A stretch of DNA of 64,000 nt from Pannonibacter phragmitetus_B (GCF_050510895.1 NZ_JBNINT010000001.1:3348001-3412000); one strand, 5' to 3'. Shown: positions 9,483 through 19,608, counted from the first letter of the stretch. The notes: generated by a model not told the origin, from the sequence alone. Numbers and translations are program-made.

Positions 9483-10070
9483 GTGCAGCAGGAAAACAAG
9501 CGCAAACAAGTACGGAGCTTGTTCCGCGCGTTCCGGCGTGACCGTTCCGGAGCAACGGCGATCGAGTTTGCGATTGTCGCCATGCCGTTCCTGGCCGTTG
9601 TCTTTGCCATTATCGAGTTTGGCCTTGCCTTCTTCATCAACCGGGTCCTGGATAACTCGGTGGCGGATGCGACCCGGCTGATCAAGACCGGCCAGGCGCA
9701 GAAACAAGGTCTGAACGAAGCTGAGTTCAAGACGGCCATCTGCCAGCAGCTTACAACAGCCCTTTGCAACGAAAGCCGTCTTGAAGTCGATGTCCGGGTC
9801 TTCAACAGCTTCTCGCAGATTGCCTTGCCGGATCTTGTTGATGCAGACGGCAACACGACGGGCCGGTCCAGCTATGCCACCGGCAACGGCGGACAGATTG
9901 TCGTCGCTCGGGTGCTTTACCGGTGGCCGATGTTCACCTCACTGCTGCAGACGAATGCTGGAGACACCGGCAACATGGAACGTCTGCTGTTTTCCACCGC
10001 CGTCTTCCGCAATGAGCCTTTCCCATGGTCAGCCCCCGCACCCTGCTCGTCCCCATGCGCAAAGCCCTGA
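9483..10070 (+). CDS. TadE-like minor pilin/pseudopilin
   Basis: TadE-family protein. After a short basic N-terminus comes FRRDRSGATAIEFAIVAMPF, a prepilin-like processing site (G-A-T-A-I-E-F), then the hydrophobic helix and a periplasmic domain. I chose the GTG at 9483 (GGGGAAG upstream); an in-frame GTG at 9408 would add 25 residues. The last residues (after FRNEPF) overlap the next gene and look unlike the family, so the true end may be slightly different. Function: tip or anchoring pseudopilin of the Flp pilus, by family. Confidence 0.85.
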   Translation: MQQENKRKQVRSLFRAFRRDRSGATAIEFAIVAMPFLAVVFAIIEFGLAFFINRVLDNSVADATRLIKTGQAQKQGLNEAEFKTAICQQLTTALCNESRLEVDVRVFNSFSQIALPDLVDADGNTTGRSSYATGNGGQIVVARVLYRWPMFTSLLQTNAGDTGNMERLLFSTAVFRNEPFPWSAPAPCSSPCAKP

Positions 10071-10629
10071 CTGCATGCGCATCTTCAACCCGCCGCCTGA
10101 TACGGGACCGGCGGGGTGTGGCAGCCGTCGAATTTGCGCTCATCCTGCCGTTCCTTCTCATTTTGATGATCGGCATGGCAGAGACCACGACAGCGCTCAG
10201 CTATAAGCGCAAGATTTCTCAGGTTGCCTTTTCGATGGCTGATCTGGTGTCGCAATCATCAAGCCTATCCTCTGCCGAGATGAACGACATCATGGTGGCA
10301 GCCCGAGCCATCATGGAGCCTTTTCCCGCAGATGACCTCACAGTGGTGATTGCAAGCGTGAGCTTTGACTCAAGAGGCAAGGCAACTGTGGACTGGAGCG
10401 TGAATCAGGCTGGCGGCACCCCTGGAGCAAAGGCTCGGCCCCGCCGGTAAACTTCCCTGAAGGAACAGCGCAAGCGGGAACCAGCATTGTCATTGGCCGC
10501 GCCAGCAGCACTTACACTCCCCTGTTCGCCAGCATGGCGCAGAGCCTCTTCCCGCGCGCTGCATCCATTTTCATGGAAGACACTTATTTCCTGCTGCCGC
10601 GGCTGAGCAACAAGGTGACATTTAATTAG
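10025..10629 (+). CDS. Second TadE/TadG-family pseudopilin (frame broken)
   Basis: RRGVAAVEFALILPFLLILM gives the TadE-type processing site and membrane helix at about residues 29-50. The periplasmic part follows (VSQSSSLSSAEMNDIMVAA). As written the frame stops at 10450. One extra G near 10433 gives GSAPPVNFPEGTAQAG and a frame running to the TAG at 10627-10629, about 201 aa, ending in LSNKVTFN. Start is the ATG at 10025 or the ATG at 10055. It follows the first TadE-like gene with overlap, as in many rhizobial tad loci. Confidence 0.82.
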
Positions 10630-10749
10630 GGCGCCAAAATTTTCGTCAGGCGCCTTTGAGCTGTGTCATGGGCAGCTGTCATCATCGCTGCGAAAAGCCA
10701 TGCGATGCTGTGACAGACGGCAGGCATAGGTAAGACCGAGGCAGAACGC

Positions 10750-12162
10750 ATGGCGAGCAACCGCACCTACGAACAGATCACCATTGGCGAAACGGCAACC
10801 GTTTCAAGAACCTGCACTGCGAACGACCTCTATATCTTCGCCCACGCCTCCGGCAACACCAACCCGCTGCATCTGCCGAAGGCGGAGGGCAGTGTGCGCA
10901 CAGGTGAGCCGCCCTTCGCGCCCTCCATGTGGATTGGCGCGCTTGTCTCAGCCGTCCTGGGCAACATCCTGCCAGGCCCCGGCACCATCTACCGCAGCCA
11001 GACCTTTTCCTTCCATGGCCGCGTCCTTCTGGGCGACACGCTGAACGTCAGCGTGCAGGTGCTGGCCAAGGAAGCTGACCGGATCGTGCGGCTTGCGACG
11101 CGGGTCACCCGTGCCGATGGTACGGCCGTGGCGGACGGCATCGCCATCGTCACCGCTCCCGATGAGCAGATCACCTTTGACACGGCGGACCTGCCGTCGC
11201 TGCTGCTGGAGCGGCACCGCCATTTCGACCGGTTCATCAGTGCCGCCCGCCGCCTGCCGCCGCTGGCAACGGCAGTGATTGCTCCCGAAGACGCCAACTC
11301 GCTGGGCGGCGCGCTTCTGGCTGCCAACGAAGGCCTGATCCGCCCCATCCTGATTGGTGACCGGGCAAAGATCGAAAAGACCGCGCAGTCCCTGAAGGCG
11401 CCGCTGGACGCTTTCGAAATTGAGCATGTACCCGACGAATCCGACGCCGCCGCACGTGGTGTTGCCATGGTGCATGAGGGCCGCGTTTCCGCCGTCATGA
11501 AGGGGCATCTGCACACCGACCTCCTGCTGAAACATGTGGTGAAGCGTGATGGCGGCCTGCGCACACGGCGGCGCATCAGCCATGTCTTCGTCATGGATGT
11601 ACCCGGCCACCCCACGCCTGTTCTCATTTCCGATGCGGCGATCAACATCGCGCCGGATCTGGAGACCAAGGTGGACATCATCCAGAACGCCATCAACGTC
11701 GGCCACGCCATTGGCCTCGCAGAGCCGAAGGTGGGCATTCTGTCGGCCATCGAGACGGTGAATCCGGCCATCACCTCCAGCCTCGACGCCGCCGTCCTGT
11801 CCAAGATGGCCGAGCGCGGCCAGATTACCGGCGGCCTCGTGGACGGGCCATTGGCCATGGACAATGCCATCGATCTGCAGGCCGCCCGGACCAAGGGCAT
11901 CAATTCACTGGTGGCAGGCCGGGCGGAAGTGCTGATCGTGCCGAACCTTGAGGCAGGCAACATGCTGGCCAAGGAACTGACGTTCCTCGCCCATGCCGAG
12001 ACAGCTGGTCTCGTTGCCGGGGCCAAGGTGCCGGTGATCCTGACCAGCCGCGCCGATGATGACCGGGCACGTCTTGCCTCCTGCGCGCTGGCCCTGCTCT
12101 ATCAGCACTGGCTGACCACGGGCTCCTCGGCCGTTAGCGGTGACATGGACCCCGCCGAATGA
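10750..12162 (+). CDS. Bifunctional MaoC-like enoyl-CoA hydratase / phosphate acetyl(butyryl)transferase
   Basis: 470 aa. The N-terminal 140 residues form a MaoC/hot-dog domain (FAHASGNTNPLHL, PSMWIGALVSAVLGNILPGPG). Residues about 150-460 form a PTA/PTB transferase domain (GHLHTDLLLKHVV, VFVMDVPGHPTPVLISDAAI, GLVDGPLAMDNAID). The fusion is a known alphaproteobacterial architecture annotated as enoyl-CoA hydratase/phosphate acetyltransferase. The stop overlaps the acetate kinase start (ATGA at 12159-12162). The pair would therefore interconvert acyl-CoA, acyl-phosphate and the free acid with ATP. The role of the MaoC part here is not shown by the sequence. Confidence 0.92.
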   Translation: MASNRTYEQITIGETATVSRTCTANDLYIFAHASGNTNPLHLPKAEGSVRTGEPPFAPSMWIGALVSAVLGNILPGPGTIYRSQTFSFHGRVLLGDTLNVSVQVLAKEADRIVRLATRVTRADGTAVADGIAIVTAPDEQITFDTADLPSLLLERHRHFDRFISAARRLPPLATAVIAPEDANSLGGALLAANEGLIRPILIGDRAKIEKTAQSLKAPLDAFEIEHVPDESDAAARGVAMVHEGRVSAVMKGHLHTDLLLKHVVKRDGGLRTRRRISHVFVMDVPGHPTPVLISDAAINIAPDLETKVDIIQNAINVGHAIGLAEPKVGILSAIETVNPAITSSLDAAVLSKMAERGQITGGLVDGPLAMDNAIDLQAARTKGINSLVAGRAEVLIVPNLEAGNMLAKELTFLAHAETAGLVAGAKVPVILTSRADDDRARLASCALALLYQHWLTTGSSAVSGDMDPAE

Positions 12163-13358
12163 GCAGAGCACAGATGGATCAGGCGATACTGGTGCTGAAT
12201 GCTGGCTCCTCATCGCTGAAATTCAACCTCTATCAGGGCTCGGCTGAGCTCATGAAAGGCCAGGTCGAAGGCATCGGCAGCACCACCATGCGGCTGAAGG
12301 CACAGCGGCCAGCCGATGGCACGCGGCTTGACGCTACTCTGGAGGCTCCTGCCGAAGCTGTTGCGGCAACCGGGCACGAAGCGGCCCTTTCTGCGGTTCT
12401 AGGCCTCATCCGTGAGGCCTTCGAGGGCCTGCGGATTTCAGCCGCCGGGCACCGGGTGGTACATGGCGGCATCGGATTTGAGGCCCCTGCCGTCATTGAT
12501 GCAACCGTGATGGCTGATCTGGAGCGCCTCGTTCCCCTTGCACCTTTGCATCAGCCGCATAACCTCGCGGGCATCCGTGCCGCGCAGAAGGCTTTTCCCG
12601 ATGCGCTGCAGGTGGCCTGTTTCGACACGGCCTTCCACCGCAATCACCCCTGGGTGAGTGATGCCTTCGCCCTGCCGCTCTCCCTCTATGACGAGGGCGT
12701 GCGGCGCTACGGCTTCCACGGCCTGTCCTATGAATACATCACGCAGCATCTGGCCGAGACGGTGCCTGAGGCTGCAAAAGGCCGGCTGATTGTCGCTCAC
12801 CTTGGCAACGGAGCTTCCATGTGCGCCATTGAGAACGGGCGCAGCATCGGCTCCACCATGGGTTTCACCGCGCTGGACGGCCTGCCCATGGGCACCCGCT
12901 GCGGCCAGTTGGACCCGGGCGTCCTGCTCTATCTGATGCAGGAAAAGGGCATGGGCGCTGAGGCAATATCGGATCTGCTCTACAAGCAGTCCGGCCTCAA
13001 GGGCCTGTCCGGCCTCAGCCAGGATATGCGCGAGCTGGAAGCTGCCGGAACAGAGGCGGCCCGCAAGGCCATCGAGTATTTCACCTTCCGCGTCCGCCGC
13101 GAAATCGGCGCCATGGCGGCCATTCTCAATGGCGTGGACACCATAGTTTTCACCGGCGGCATCGGCGAGCATGCGGTCAATGTCCGCCGCGACGTTTGCG
13201 CGCCGCTCGGCTGGCTGGGTGCGGAGCTTGATGACGGCGCCAACCGCGCAAGTGCCCGCATCATCTCCACTCCTGCCTCCCGCGTCACCCTCATGGTGGT
13301 GCCAGCCAACGAGGAAGAAATGATCCGGCGGCATACGCTGAAGGCGCTGGGGGCATAA
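12159..13358 (+). CDS. ackA: Acetate kinase
   Basis: 399 aa, intact. ASKHA-fold kinase: LVLNAGSSSLKFNLY near the start, CFDTAFHRNHPWVSDAFALP, RRYGFHGLSYEYI, LIVAHLGNGASMCAIENGRS, MGFTALDGLPMGTRCGQLDP, and DTIVFTGGIGEH near the C-terminus. It makes ATP and acetate from acetyl phosphate. Translationally coupled to the upstream transferase. ATG at 12159, or the ATG at 12174 (MDQAILVLNAG). Confidence 0.96.
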   Translation: MSRAQMDQAILVLNAGSSSLKFNLYQGSAELMKGQVEGIGSTTMRLKAQRPADGTRLDATLEAPAEAVAATGHEAALSAVLGLIREAFEGLRISAAGHRVVHGGIGFEAPAVIDATVMADLERLVPLAPLHQPHNLAGIRAAQKAFPDALQVACFDTAFHRNHPWVSDAFALPLSLYDEGVRRYGFHGLSYEYITQHLAETVPEAAKGRLIVAHLGNGASMCAIENGRSIGSTMGFTALDGLPMGTRCGQLDPGVLLYLMQEKGMGAEAISDLLYKQSGLKGLSGLSQDMRELEAAGTEAARKAIEYFTFRVRREIGAMAAILNGVDTIVFTGGIGEHAVNVRRDVCAPLGWLGAELDDGANRASARIISTPASRVTLMVVPANEEEMIRRHTLKALGA

Positions 13359-13371
13359 ACAACAGCCCGGT

Positions 13372-14448
13372 TCACGGCGGCGGCAGATCCCCTGCCGCGC
13401 CGTCTTCCGGCACGGGTGCAAGAGCACTGGATTGCTGGTCCGCGATGTCTTTCAGCATCGCCTGCCATTGCGGCTCCAGCGGCAGCATCACTGCGGAGAA
13501 ATCTTCCGGCAGCACCGGCACGAAGCCCCCGCCAAAGTCCGGCTCAATGGCGAAGTAGGCGCCCGGCGCTTCGTCCTGCAGGGCGGAGAGCATCTGCCGC
13601 AGCCGGTCCTTCAGCTCTGGAGCCAGATCGGAGCGCACCACATGCACGGCAAAGGGAATGCGCGGCGACTGCCAGACCACGGTCAGGCGCCCCACATCCA
13701 GCCTTATCCTGTCATAGGCCTGCATCAGGGTTCCGGCGCTGTAGCCGGTGTCTGCTTCGCCGAGCAATGTGGACCAGCCCAGCGCGCCCTCGGCCAGACC
13801 GTCATAGAGCGCGGCAAGACCCTCTTCGGGGCCTGAGACCGGAACAAACGCGGAGAAGAACTGGCGGGGATCGTGTCCTGAGGCCGCAAGACCGGCAAGC
13901 GGCACGCGGAAGGAAGCCGTGGAGCGGGCAGGACCAACGGTCAACCGCTTTCCCGCCAGCGCCTCCAGAGAGGCCACTTCACCAGCCTTGGCCACCAGGA
14001 TGGCGTGAAAGCCGTCTGCACCGTCTCCGTCCCGTGGCGCGGCCAGCGGCTCAATGCAGCCGCAGGCCTTCTGCGCCGCGGCATAGGCACTGGCCGACAG
14101 ACGGCCATAGTGCACGTGACCAGCAATGAGCGCGTCCGTCAGTTCGCCCAGTGTATCCATGAGAAAAAGGTCAGCCGGAAGACCAAGACGGTATTCCAGC
14201 TCGTCGCGAAAGGGCTCGGCCTCGGACCGGGCATCATCGCGCCCGGCCGTGACCACGCCAATGCGGAAGCGGCTGCCCATGTCCTGGGCCATTGCCTGCC
14301 CTGCGGCCAGCGGGGCAAGCACCGCAAGGCAGCAGAGGGCAAAGCAGTAGACAGCAAGGACCGGCAGCCAGCGCCCGTCAGTTCGGCAGATAGGGCTCTT
14401 CGTCCTCGGCAGCTTCCAGGAAGGGCACATCCATCCACTCGTCTTCAT
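13372..14448 (-). CDS. PhnD-like phosphate/phosphonate periplasmic binding protein (orphan)
   Basis: A hydrophobic leader (LPVLAVYCFALCCLAVLA, cleavage near AMAQD) is followed by RFRIGVVTAGRDDARSEAEP and a binding-protein-like fold: HYGRLSASAYAAAQKACGC, GKRLTVGPARSTASFRVPL and GALGWSTLLGEADTGYSAG. This resembles the PhnD/phosphite-binding family, but no permease or ATPase lies nearby. The start is unsure. No good ATG lies just before the leader, and the first in-frame ATG with room (14448) overlaps the upstream gene. The ligand is unknown. Confidence 0.7.
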   Translation of the reverse strand: MKTSGWMCPSWKLPRTKSPICRTDGRWLPVLAVYCFALCCLAVLAPLAAGQAMAQDMGSRFRIGVVTAGRDDARSEAEPFRDELEYRLGLPADLFLMDTLGELTDALIAGHVHYGRLSASAYAAAQKACGCIEPLAAPRDGDGADGFHAILVAKAGEVASLEALAGKRLTVGPARSTASFRVPLAGLAASGHDPRQFFSAFVPVSGPEEGLAALYDGLAEGALGWSTLLGEADTGYSAGTLMQAYDRIRLDVGRLTVVWQSPRIPFAVHVVRSDLAPELKDRLRQMLSALQDEAPGAYFAIEPDFGGGFVPVLPEDFSAVMLPLEPQWQAMLKDIADQQSSALAPVPEDGAAGDLPPP

Positions 14449-15238
14449 CGCCATCCCAGGACCATTCGCCCAGAAGCTCGACCGTGTCCTCGAAGGGGAA
14501 ATAGCGGTTCGATGCCATCCAGAGCTCACGGGATTCTTCGTTTTCTTCCGACAGGCTGGCCGCTTCCAGATGAAGGGCGAAGTCCTCCGGGTCCACCGGA
14601 CGGAAACCGCCTTCGTCCATCATGATCGAGCCATCGGTGAACAGCTTTGCGATCGGCTCCTCCAGTTCCTCAAAGCCAAGGTCACCGGCAGCACCGATGT
14701 AGCTGCCCCAAAGATAGCTGTCCGGAGCCGGGCGCACGGTCTTCGGGAAGGCCTTCAGCACGGAAAGCGCATGTTCGCGCGGCACTTCACCGGAGAGCAC
14801 GCCATAGACCCAGGCCACCATCATGGCATCGCGGGCGTAATCGTCCGCCGTGCGGTCGGAGAACCCTTCCTCGAAAACGCTGTAGCCGCCCGGATTGAGG
14901 GCGATCAGAATCGGCCCCATGGTTTCGATCAGGCAGTCACCAAACAGGGCTTCAAGATCCTGGTCTGTGCTGCGCAGAAGGCGCATCAGCGGCTGGAATG
15001 CAGCGGTAACCTTGAGATCGGCAAGGATGTGAATTGCGAGGAAGCAGGCATCGCCCTTCTCGTCGAGTTGGCTGAGCTCACCCGTGCCACCCGCCACGCG
15101 GTCTTCCAGGATGGCCATCAGCGCCGGAACGGAGGCAGACGGCGTGGACAGGCATTCGCGGACGTCAGCCTCCGGGAAGCCCTCGCCTGCAGTGAAACGG
15201 GCGATGATATCCTTGGGATCAAAGGCGGCGGCGGTCAT
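14378..15238 (-). CDS. DUF1186 family protein
   Basis: 286 aa, acidic, no signal peptide or membrane segment. It has a HEAT-like helical look (VPALMAILEDRV, LDEKGDACFLAIHILADLKV, DQDLEALFGDCLIETMGPIL) and matches the DUF1186 family as I remember it. The acidic C-terminus (DGDEDEWMDVPFLEAAEDEE) is typical. Function unknown. It overlaps the proposed start of the PhnD-like gene, so the two may be co-transcribed. Confidence 0.75.
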   Translation of the reverse strand: MTAAAFDPKDIIARFTAGEGFPEADVRECLSTPSASVPALMAILEDRVAGGTGELSQLDEKGDACFLAIHILADLKVTAAFQPLMRLLRSTDQDLEALFGDCLIETMGPILIALNPGGYSVFEEGFSDRTADDYARDAMMVAWVYGVLSGEVPREHALSVLKAFPKTVRPAPDSYLWGSYIGAAGDLGFEELEEPIAKLFTDGSIMMDEGGFRPVDPEDFALHLEAASLSEENEESRELWMASNRYFPFEDTVELLGEWSWDGDEDEWMDVPFLEAAEDEEPYLPN

Positions 15239-15380
15239 GGCAGATACTCTCTTGGAACTGAAGTTGACGCAGATCTACCACGAAGACTGCCGATAAGCGA
15301 CCGCGAAGCTCTTATTCCAAGGCTTTGAGATGCTGACGCATCACGCCTTGAACTTGCTCAGGCGCCGCACGGGCTTGAAT

Positions 15381-17864
15381 TTACGTTCCACGTGGTTTGG
15401 CGCGTCTTGTCGCCTCTGCGGATGCCGGGTCATCCGGCCAGGGATGGCGCGGATAGCGGCCCTTCATTTCCGCCTTCACATCTGCCCAGGACCCTGCCCA
15501 GAAGCCCGGCAGATCCCGCGTGATCTGAATGGGCCGGTGAGCGGGTGACAGCAGCTCCAGCGTCAGCGGAATGCGGCCATCGGCAACGGAGGGATGCCGG
15601 GCGAGACCGAACAGCTCCTGCACGCGGATTGATATGGAGGGGCCGCTCTCCGCCCCATAATCAATCGGCACATGCGAGCCGGTGGGCGCTGTGAAATGCG
15701 ATGGCGCCAGCCGGTCAATCTCCGCTGCGCCGCCATACCCCAGCAGTCCGGCCAGCGCGTTGCCAAGGCAGGCGGCATCCACGTCCGAAACACGGGTAGA
15801 TCCGGCCATATAGGGCAGCAGCCAGTCTTCCAGCGTCTCCTGAAGGGCAGCGTCGGAAAGGTCCGGCAGATGCTCAGCACCCGCAGCACGCACGAACCCG
15901 GCGCGGGCACGCAGGCGCAGCTGATCATTGCTCCAGGGCAGACGGGCAACCCCGCGCCGGGCAATTTCCCCAGAAGCGCCTTTGCCACCATCGCCGCATC
16001 CGGGCTGGTGATCTGCCGGGAGGCAAGTTCCAGCGCGCCCAGCCGCACGACACGGCGCGCCCGCACGAGGCCGGAAGGCTCCAGCCGCACGTCATCAGCC
16101 TCCGCGATATCGGCGGCAAAGATCGTCTCGATGGCTTCAAGCCCAAGCGGCGCTGCCAGCATGATGCGGCCTGACTGGGCCTTGCCCTGAATATCGGCAA
16201 TGGCAAGGAAGGGCTCAGCGGCCAGCGCATGCTCTTCCGGCAGCTCCGCCCCCGCCCATTGGCAAGGCGGAAGCGCCCGCGCTGGCCGCGTCTTTGTGCC
16301 ACCCGCTCGGGAAAGGCCAGTGCCAGCACTTCGCCGGCCAGTTCCGGCGCACCGCCACCGCTGTCCTGCTCCGTCTTCGCGCTGCCTTCGGCTGCCATCT
16401 TCTGCCAGCGGGCCGCAAGGGCGCGGGCATCGCGGCTGCGCGGATCATTGTCACGGCGCAGGCGTCTCACCCGCTCGCGCAGGTCTACATCCATGCCGCC
16501 AAGGCCGGGTTCGGACAGGATGGCCGCGACCTCTCCCGCCAGCCGTCCAAGGCCCAGCGCCTCAGCTTCCACGATCATATGCGCCAGACGCGGCTCGATG
16601 GGCAGACGGGCAAGGCGCTGGCCATGCGGCGTCAGGCGGCCTTCGGCATCAAGGGCGTGAAGCTGCGTCAGCAGGCTGCGCGCTTCTGCCCAGGCACCGG
16701 AGGGAGGGGCATCGGGAAAGGACAGCGTGGCCGGGTCCGCCGTGCCCCAGGCTGCCAGATCCAGTACCAGCGAGGAAAGATCAGCTTCCAGAATCTGCGG
16801 CCGTTCAGCCGGCATCAGCGCGTGTGTCTGTGCCTCGTCCCAGAGCCGGTAGCACACTCCCGGCTCCGTACGGCCCGCACGGCCCCGGCGCTGGTCTGCC
16901 GTTGCACGTGACACCCGCACGGTTTCCAGCCGCGTCAGCCCTGTCTGCGGCTCATACCGCGGCACGCGGGAGAGGCCACTGTCGATCACCGTGCGCACAC
17001 CTTCGATGGTAAGCGATGTCTGGGCGATGGAGGTGGCCAGCACCACCTTGCGCTCGCCGTCTTTTGCCGGACGGATGGCAGCATCCTGTGCCTTGCCATC
17101 GAGCGCGCCATAGAGCGGGGCAATGCGCACATTGGCAGGCACCTGCCCCTCAAGCGCCTCGGCCACCCGGCGGATTTCCCCTGGCCGGGCAGGAACACCA
17201 GCAGCGAGCCATGCTCCTCGGCCAGCGCCTTGCGCACCGCCCGCACCACCTGCGGCTCGATCCGCTCTTCCGCCTTGCGGCCGAGATAGCGGGTTTCAAC
17301 CGGGAAGCTGCGGCCCTTGCTCTCGATGACTGGCGCACCGCCGAGCAGCCTTGCGACACTGGCGGCATCCAGCGTTGCCGACATGGGCACCAGCCTCAGG
17401 TCGTCACGCAGCGCCCCCTGCACATCGAGCGCCAGTGCAAGGCCGAGGTCGCCTTCGAGCGAGCGTTCATGGAACTCGTCAAACAGCACACAGGCAACGC
17501 CGGCAAGCTCCGGGTCATCCAGGATCATCCGGGTGAATACGCCCTCGGTGATGACCTCGATGCGGGTGCGGGCGCTGACACGGCTTTCCATGCGCACCCG
17601 GTAGCCGACAGTGCCGCCCACCTCCTCGCCAAGGCTTGCAGCCATGCGCCGGGCGGCAGCACGGGCAGCAAGGCGCCGAGGTTCCAGAAGGAGAATACGG
17701 CCATCATCGCGCCAGGGTGCCTCCAGCAGCGCCAGCGGCACACGGGTCGTCTTGCCTGCACCGGGCTCTGCCACCAGCACAGCATTGCTGCCCGCCTCAA
17801 GCGCTGCCAGCAGTTCCGGCAGCGCCGCATCAATAGGCAGAGGCGGTGACCGCCAGTCAGACAT
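15381..17864 (-). CDS. hrpB: HrpB, ATP-dependent DEAH-box helicase (three frame breaks)
   Basis: Start ATG at 17864 (MSDWRSPPLPIDAALPELLA). Helicase motifs run in order: I, VAEPGAGKTT at about 31-40; II, LFDEFHERS; III, PMSATLD; then across the first break VVLATSIAQTSLTIEGVR (motif V region) and RRGRAGR (motif VI). The HrpB-specific C-terminal domain follows (RFRLANGRG, then LPEEHALAAEPFLAIADIQG, then LSDAALQETLEDWLLPYMAG). Breaks fall at 17178-17181 (CCCC), 16249-16253 (CCCCC) and 15950-15953 (CCCC), each repaired by one extra base. Reconstructed length is about 828 aa, the family norm. Role in RNA metabolism is not well defined. Confidence 0.92.
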
Positions 17865-17893
17865 CAGATGCTCTCTCCTTTTGCCGCAGCGCC

Positions 17894-17917
17894 CCTCTCC
17901 CCCTTGGGTGGGAGAGG
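17894..17917. repeat. Short palindromic intergenic repeat
   Basis: CCTCTCCC (17894-17901) and GGGAGAGG (17910-17917) form a perfect 8-bp inverted repeat around CCTTGGGT. It lies between the glucokinase stop and the hrpB start. Sequences of this kind are frequent REP-like elements between genes in alphaproteobacteria. It may also form an mRNA 3' hairpin for glucokinase. Confidence 0.6.
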
Positions 17918-18010
17918 AACTGGTGCCTGACTGGCGGTCAGATGTAAACACGGCAGCACCAGGAGGGAGGGGCGGAGAGGTCCCGCATAAAGATCACACC
18001 GCCCAAACCA

Positions 18011-19039
18011 TCAACCTTGTGCGGACCAATGGCGGCCCTTGGTGCCGACGGCAAAGCGGTCCGGGTTGCGGGCGTAGGCAGCAAGTCCGTCTACCGCCGG
18101 ATTGGGGTGATGGATCAGGAATACCGGGATGGAGGCCATCAGCTTCGCATGGGGAGCCTTGGCTTCGAAAGCCGCACGGAAGCCGCCCTTGCGCAGGAAG
18201 GGCGCGATATGGGACGACACGCCGCCCGCGATATAGACACCGCCCCGCGCCAGAACCGAAAGGGCGAAGTCCCCCGCCACACGGCCAAGGCAGCGGGCGA
18301 AGACCTCCAGCGTTTCCACCGCCACCGGATCCCCGGCGCTGGCAGCCTGCGTGATTTCCGCCGCAGAGTTGAAGCGCGGCTCCGCCTTGCGGGCACTGGC
18401 AACGGCTCCGGCAAGGCGTGGCAGGCCAGTGCCGCTCAGCACCTCTTCGGCGCCGATGCGCCCGCCGTTGCGCGGAATATGCGGCCAGATCTCATAGTCT
18501 TCCGGCGTCACTGGGCCCAGTTCCACGTGCCCGCCCTCACCGGGCACAGGCACCCAGGTGTCCGCAGCATAGATCATCGCCGCAGCGCCCAGACCTGTGC
18601 CGGGACCCACCACGAACTTGGAAGCGCCGGACAGCGGTTCACCGCCGCCGATCTGCTCGACATCTTCCCCGCAAAGGCCGGGCAACGCCAGCGCCTGCGC
18701 CTCGAAATCGTTGAGGATCACCACGTCCTTAAGGCCAAGGCCGGCGATCATTTGCAGCGGCTCCACCACCCACTTGGCATTGGTCAGCGGGATACGGTCA
18801 CCGGTGACGGGACCTGCCACGGCAATGACCGCCGAGCGTGGCGCAGGCACGTCCTGCCCCTCAAGGCAGGCGCGGATGGCGGCGTTGATATCCGGATGAG
18901 CGGCCGTTGGCTGGGACGGCAGCTTGACGGCGGGCGTTGCTTCATCCAGCACAAGGGCAAAGCGTGCGTTGGTGCCGCCCACGTCGCCCACCAGAACGGG
19001 GAAGGCGAACGGGCGTTCGCGGGTAACAGTCAGGCTCAT
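18011..19039 (-). CDS. glk: Glucokinase
   Basis: 342 aa, intact. PF02685-type glucokinase: VGDVGGTNARFAL (phosphate 1 motif) near residues 17-29, KDVVILNDFEAQALALP (catalytic Asp in N-D-F), VVGPGTGLGAAAMIY (phosphate 2), and VPGEGGHVELGP. It phosphorylates cytosolic glucose to glucose-6-phosphate. The start overlaps the mgsA stop (ATGA), so both are likely in one transcript. Confidence 0.95.
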   Translation of the reverse strand: MSLTVTRERPFAFPVLVGDVGGTNARFALVLDEATPAVKLPSQPTAAHPDINAAIRACLEGQDVPAPRSAVIAVAGPVTGDRIPLTNAKWVVEPLQMIAGLGLKDVVILNDFEAQALALPGLCGEDVEQIGGGEPLSGASKFVVGPGTGLGAAAMIYAADTWVPVPGEGGHVELGPVTPEDYEIWPHIPRNGGRIGAEEVLSGTGLPRLAGAVASARKAEPRFNSAAEITQAASAGDPVAVETLEVFARCLGRVAGDFALSVLARGGVYIAGGVSSHIAPFLRKGGFRAAFEAKAPHAKLMASIPVFLIHHPNPAVDGLAAYARNPDRFAVGTKGRHWSAQG

Positions 19040-19494
19040 GTGCGCGGACCGGCCACTTCTGGAGTATCGGAGGAGGTGCGAAGGCCCGTAAGACGGGCAG
19101 AACGCAGCAGGATTTCGGCGGTCGAAAGGTTGAGTGCCATCGGGATGTCGTAGACCAGCGCAAGACGCAGCAAGGCCTTCACGTCCACATCATGCGGCAT
19201 GGGAGAAAGTGGGTCGGCAAAGAAGATCAACCCATGAAGGCGGCCTTCGGCAATCATGGCGCCGATCTGCTGGTCACCGCCCAGCGGGCCGCTTTTCAGG
19301 GGCGTCAGGTCAAGGCTGGGGCAAGCCGCCTTGATGCGACCGCCCGTGGTGCCTGTGCCGACAAGCCGGAAGGCTGCAAGCTTTTCCTCATTGCGCTGCG
19401 CGAAGGCAACCATGGCGTCTTTCTTGGCGTCATGGGCCACCAGGGCCAGCACCGGACGTTCAGCCTCCATCCGCATCATCTCCCGCAAGCTCAC
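19036..19494 (-). CDS. mgsA: Methylglyoxal synthase
   Basis: 152 aa. LALVAHDAKKDAMVAFAQ, RLVGTGTTGGRI (phosphate binding), KSGPLGGDQQIGAMIAEGRL (catalytic region) and FFADPLSPMPHDVDVKALLR are all characteristic. It converts dihydroxyacetone phosphate to methylglyoxal, a glycolytic bypass when phosphate is limiting. GTG at 19494, or an in-frame ATG at 19479. Coupled to glucokinase, which fits control of upper glycolysis. Confidence 0.94.
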   Translation of the reverse strand: MSLREMMRMEAERPVLALVAHDAKKDAMVAFAQRNEEKLAAFRLVGTGTTGGRIKAACPSLDLTPLKSGPLGGDQQIGAMIAEGRLHGLIFFADPLSPMPHDVDVKALLRLALVYDIPMALNLSTAEILLRSARLTGLRTSSDTPEVAGPRT

Positions 19495-19608
19495 TCTGGC
19501 GCAAAAGCACCATCAAAATCACGGCAACAGCTTTAGCGCCTTGTGCGGGAAACGCAAAGCGTGAGCTGAGCCGCGATCACAGGAAGATGCCGCAAGGAAC
19601 AAAGCTGA

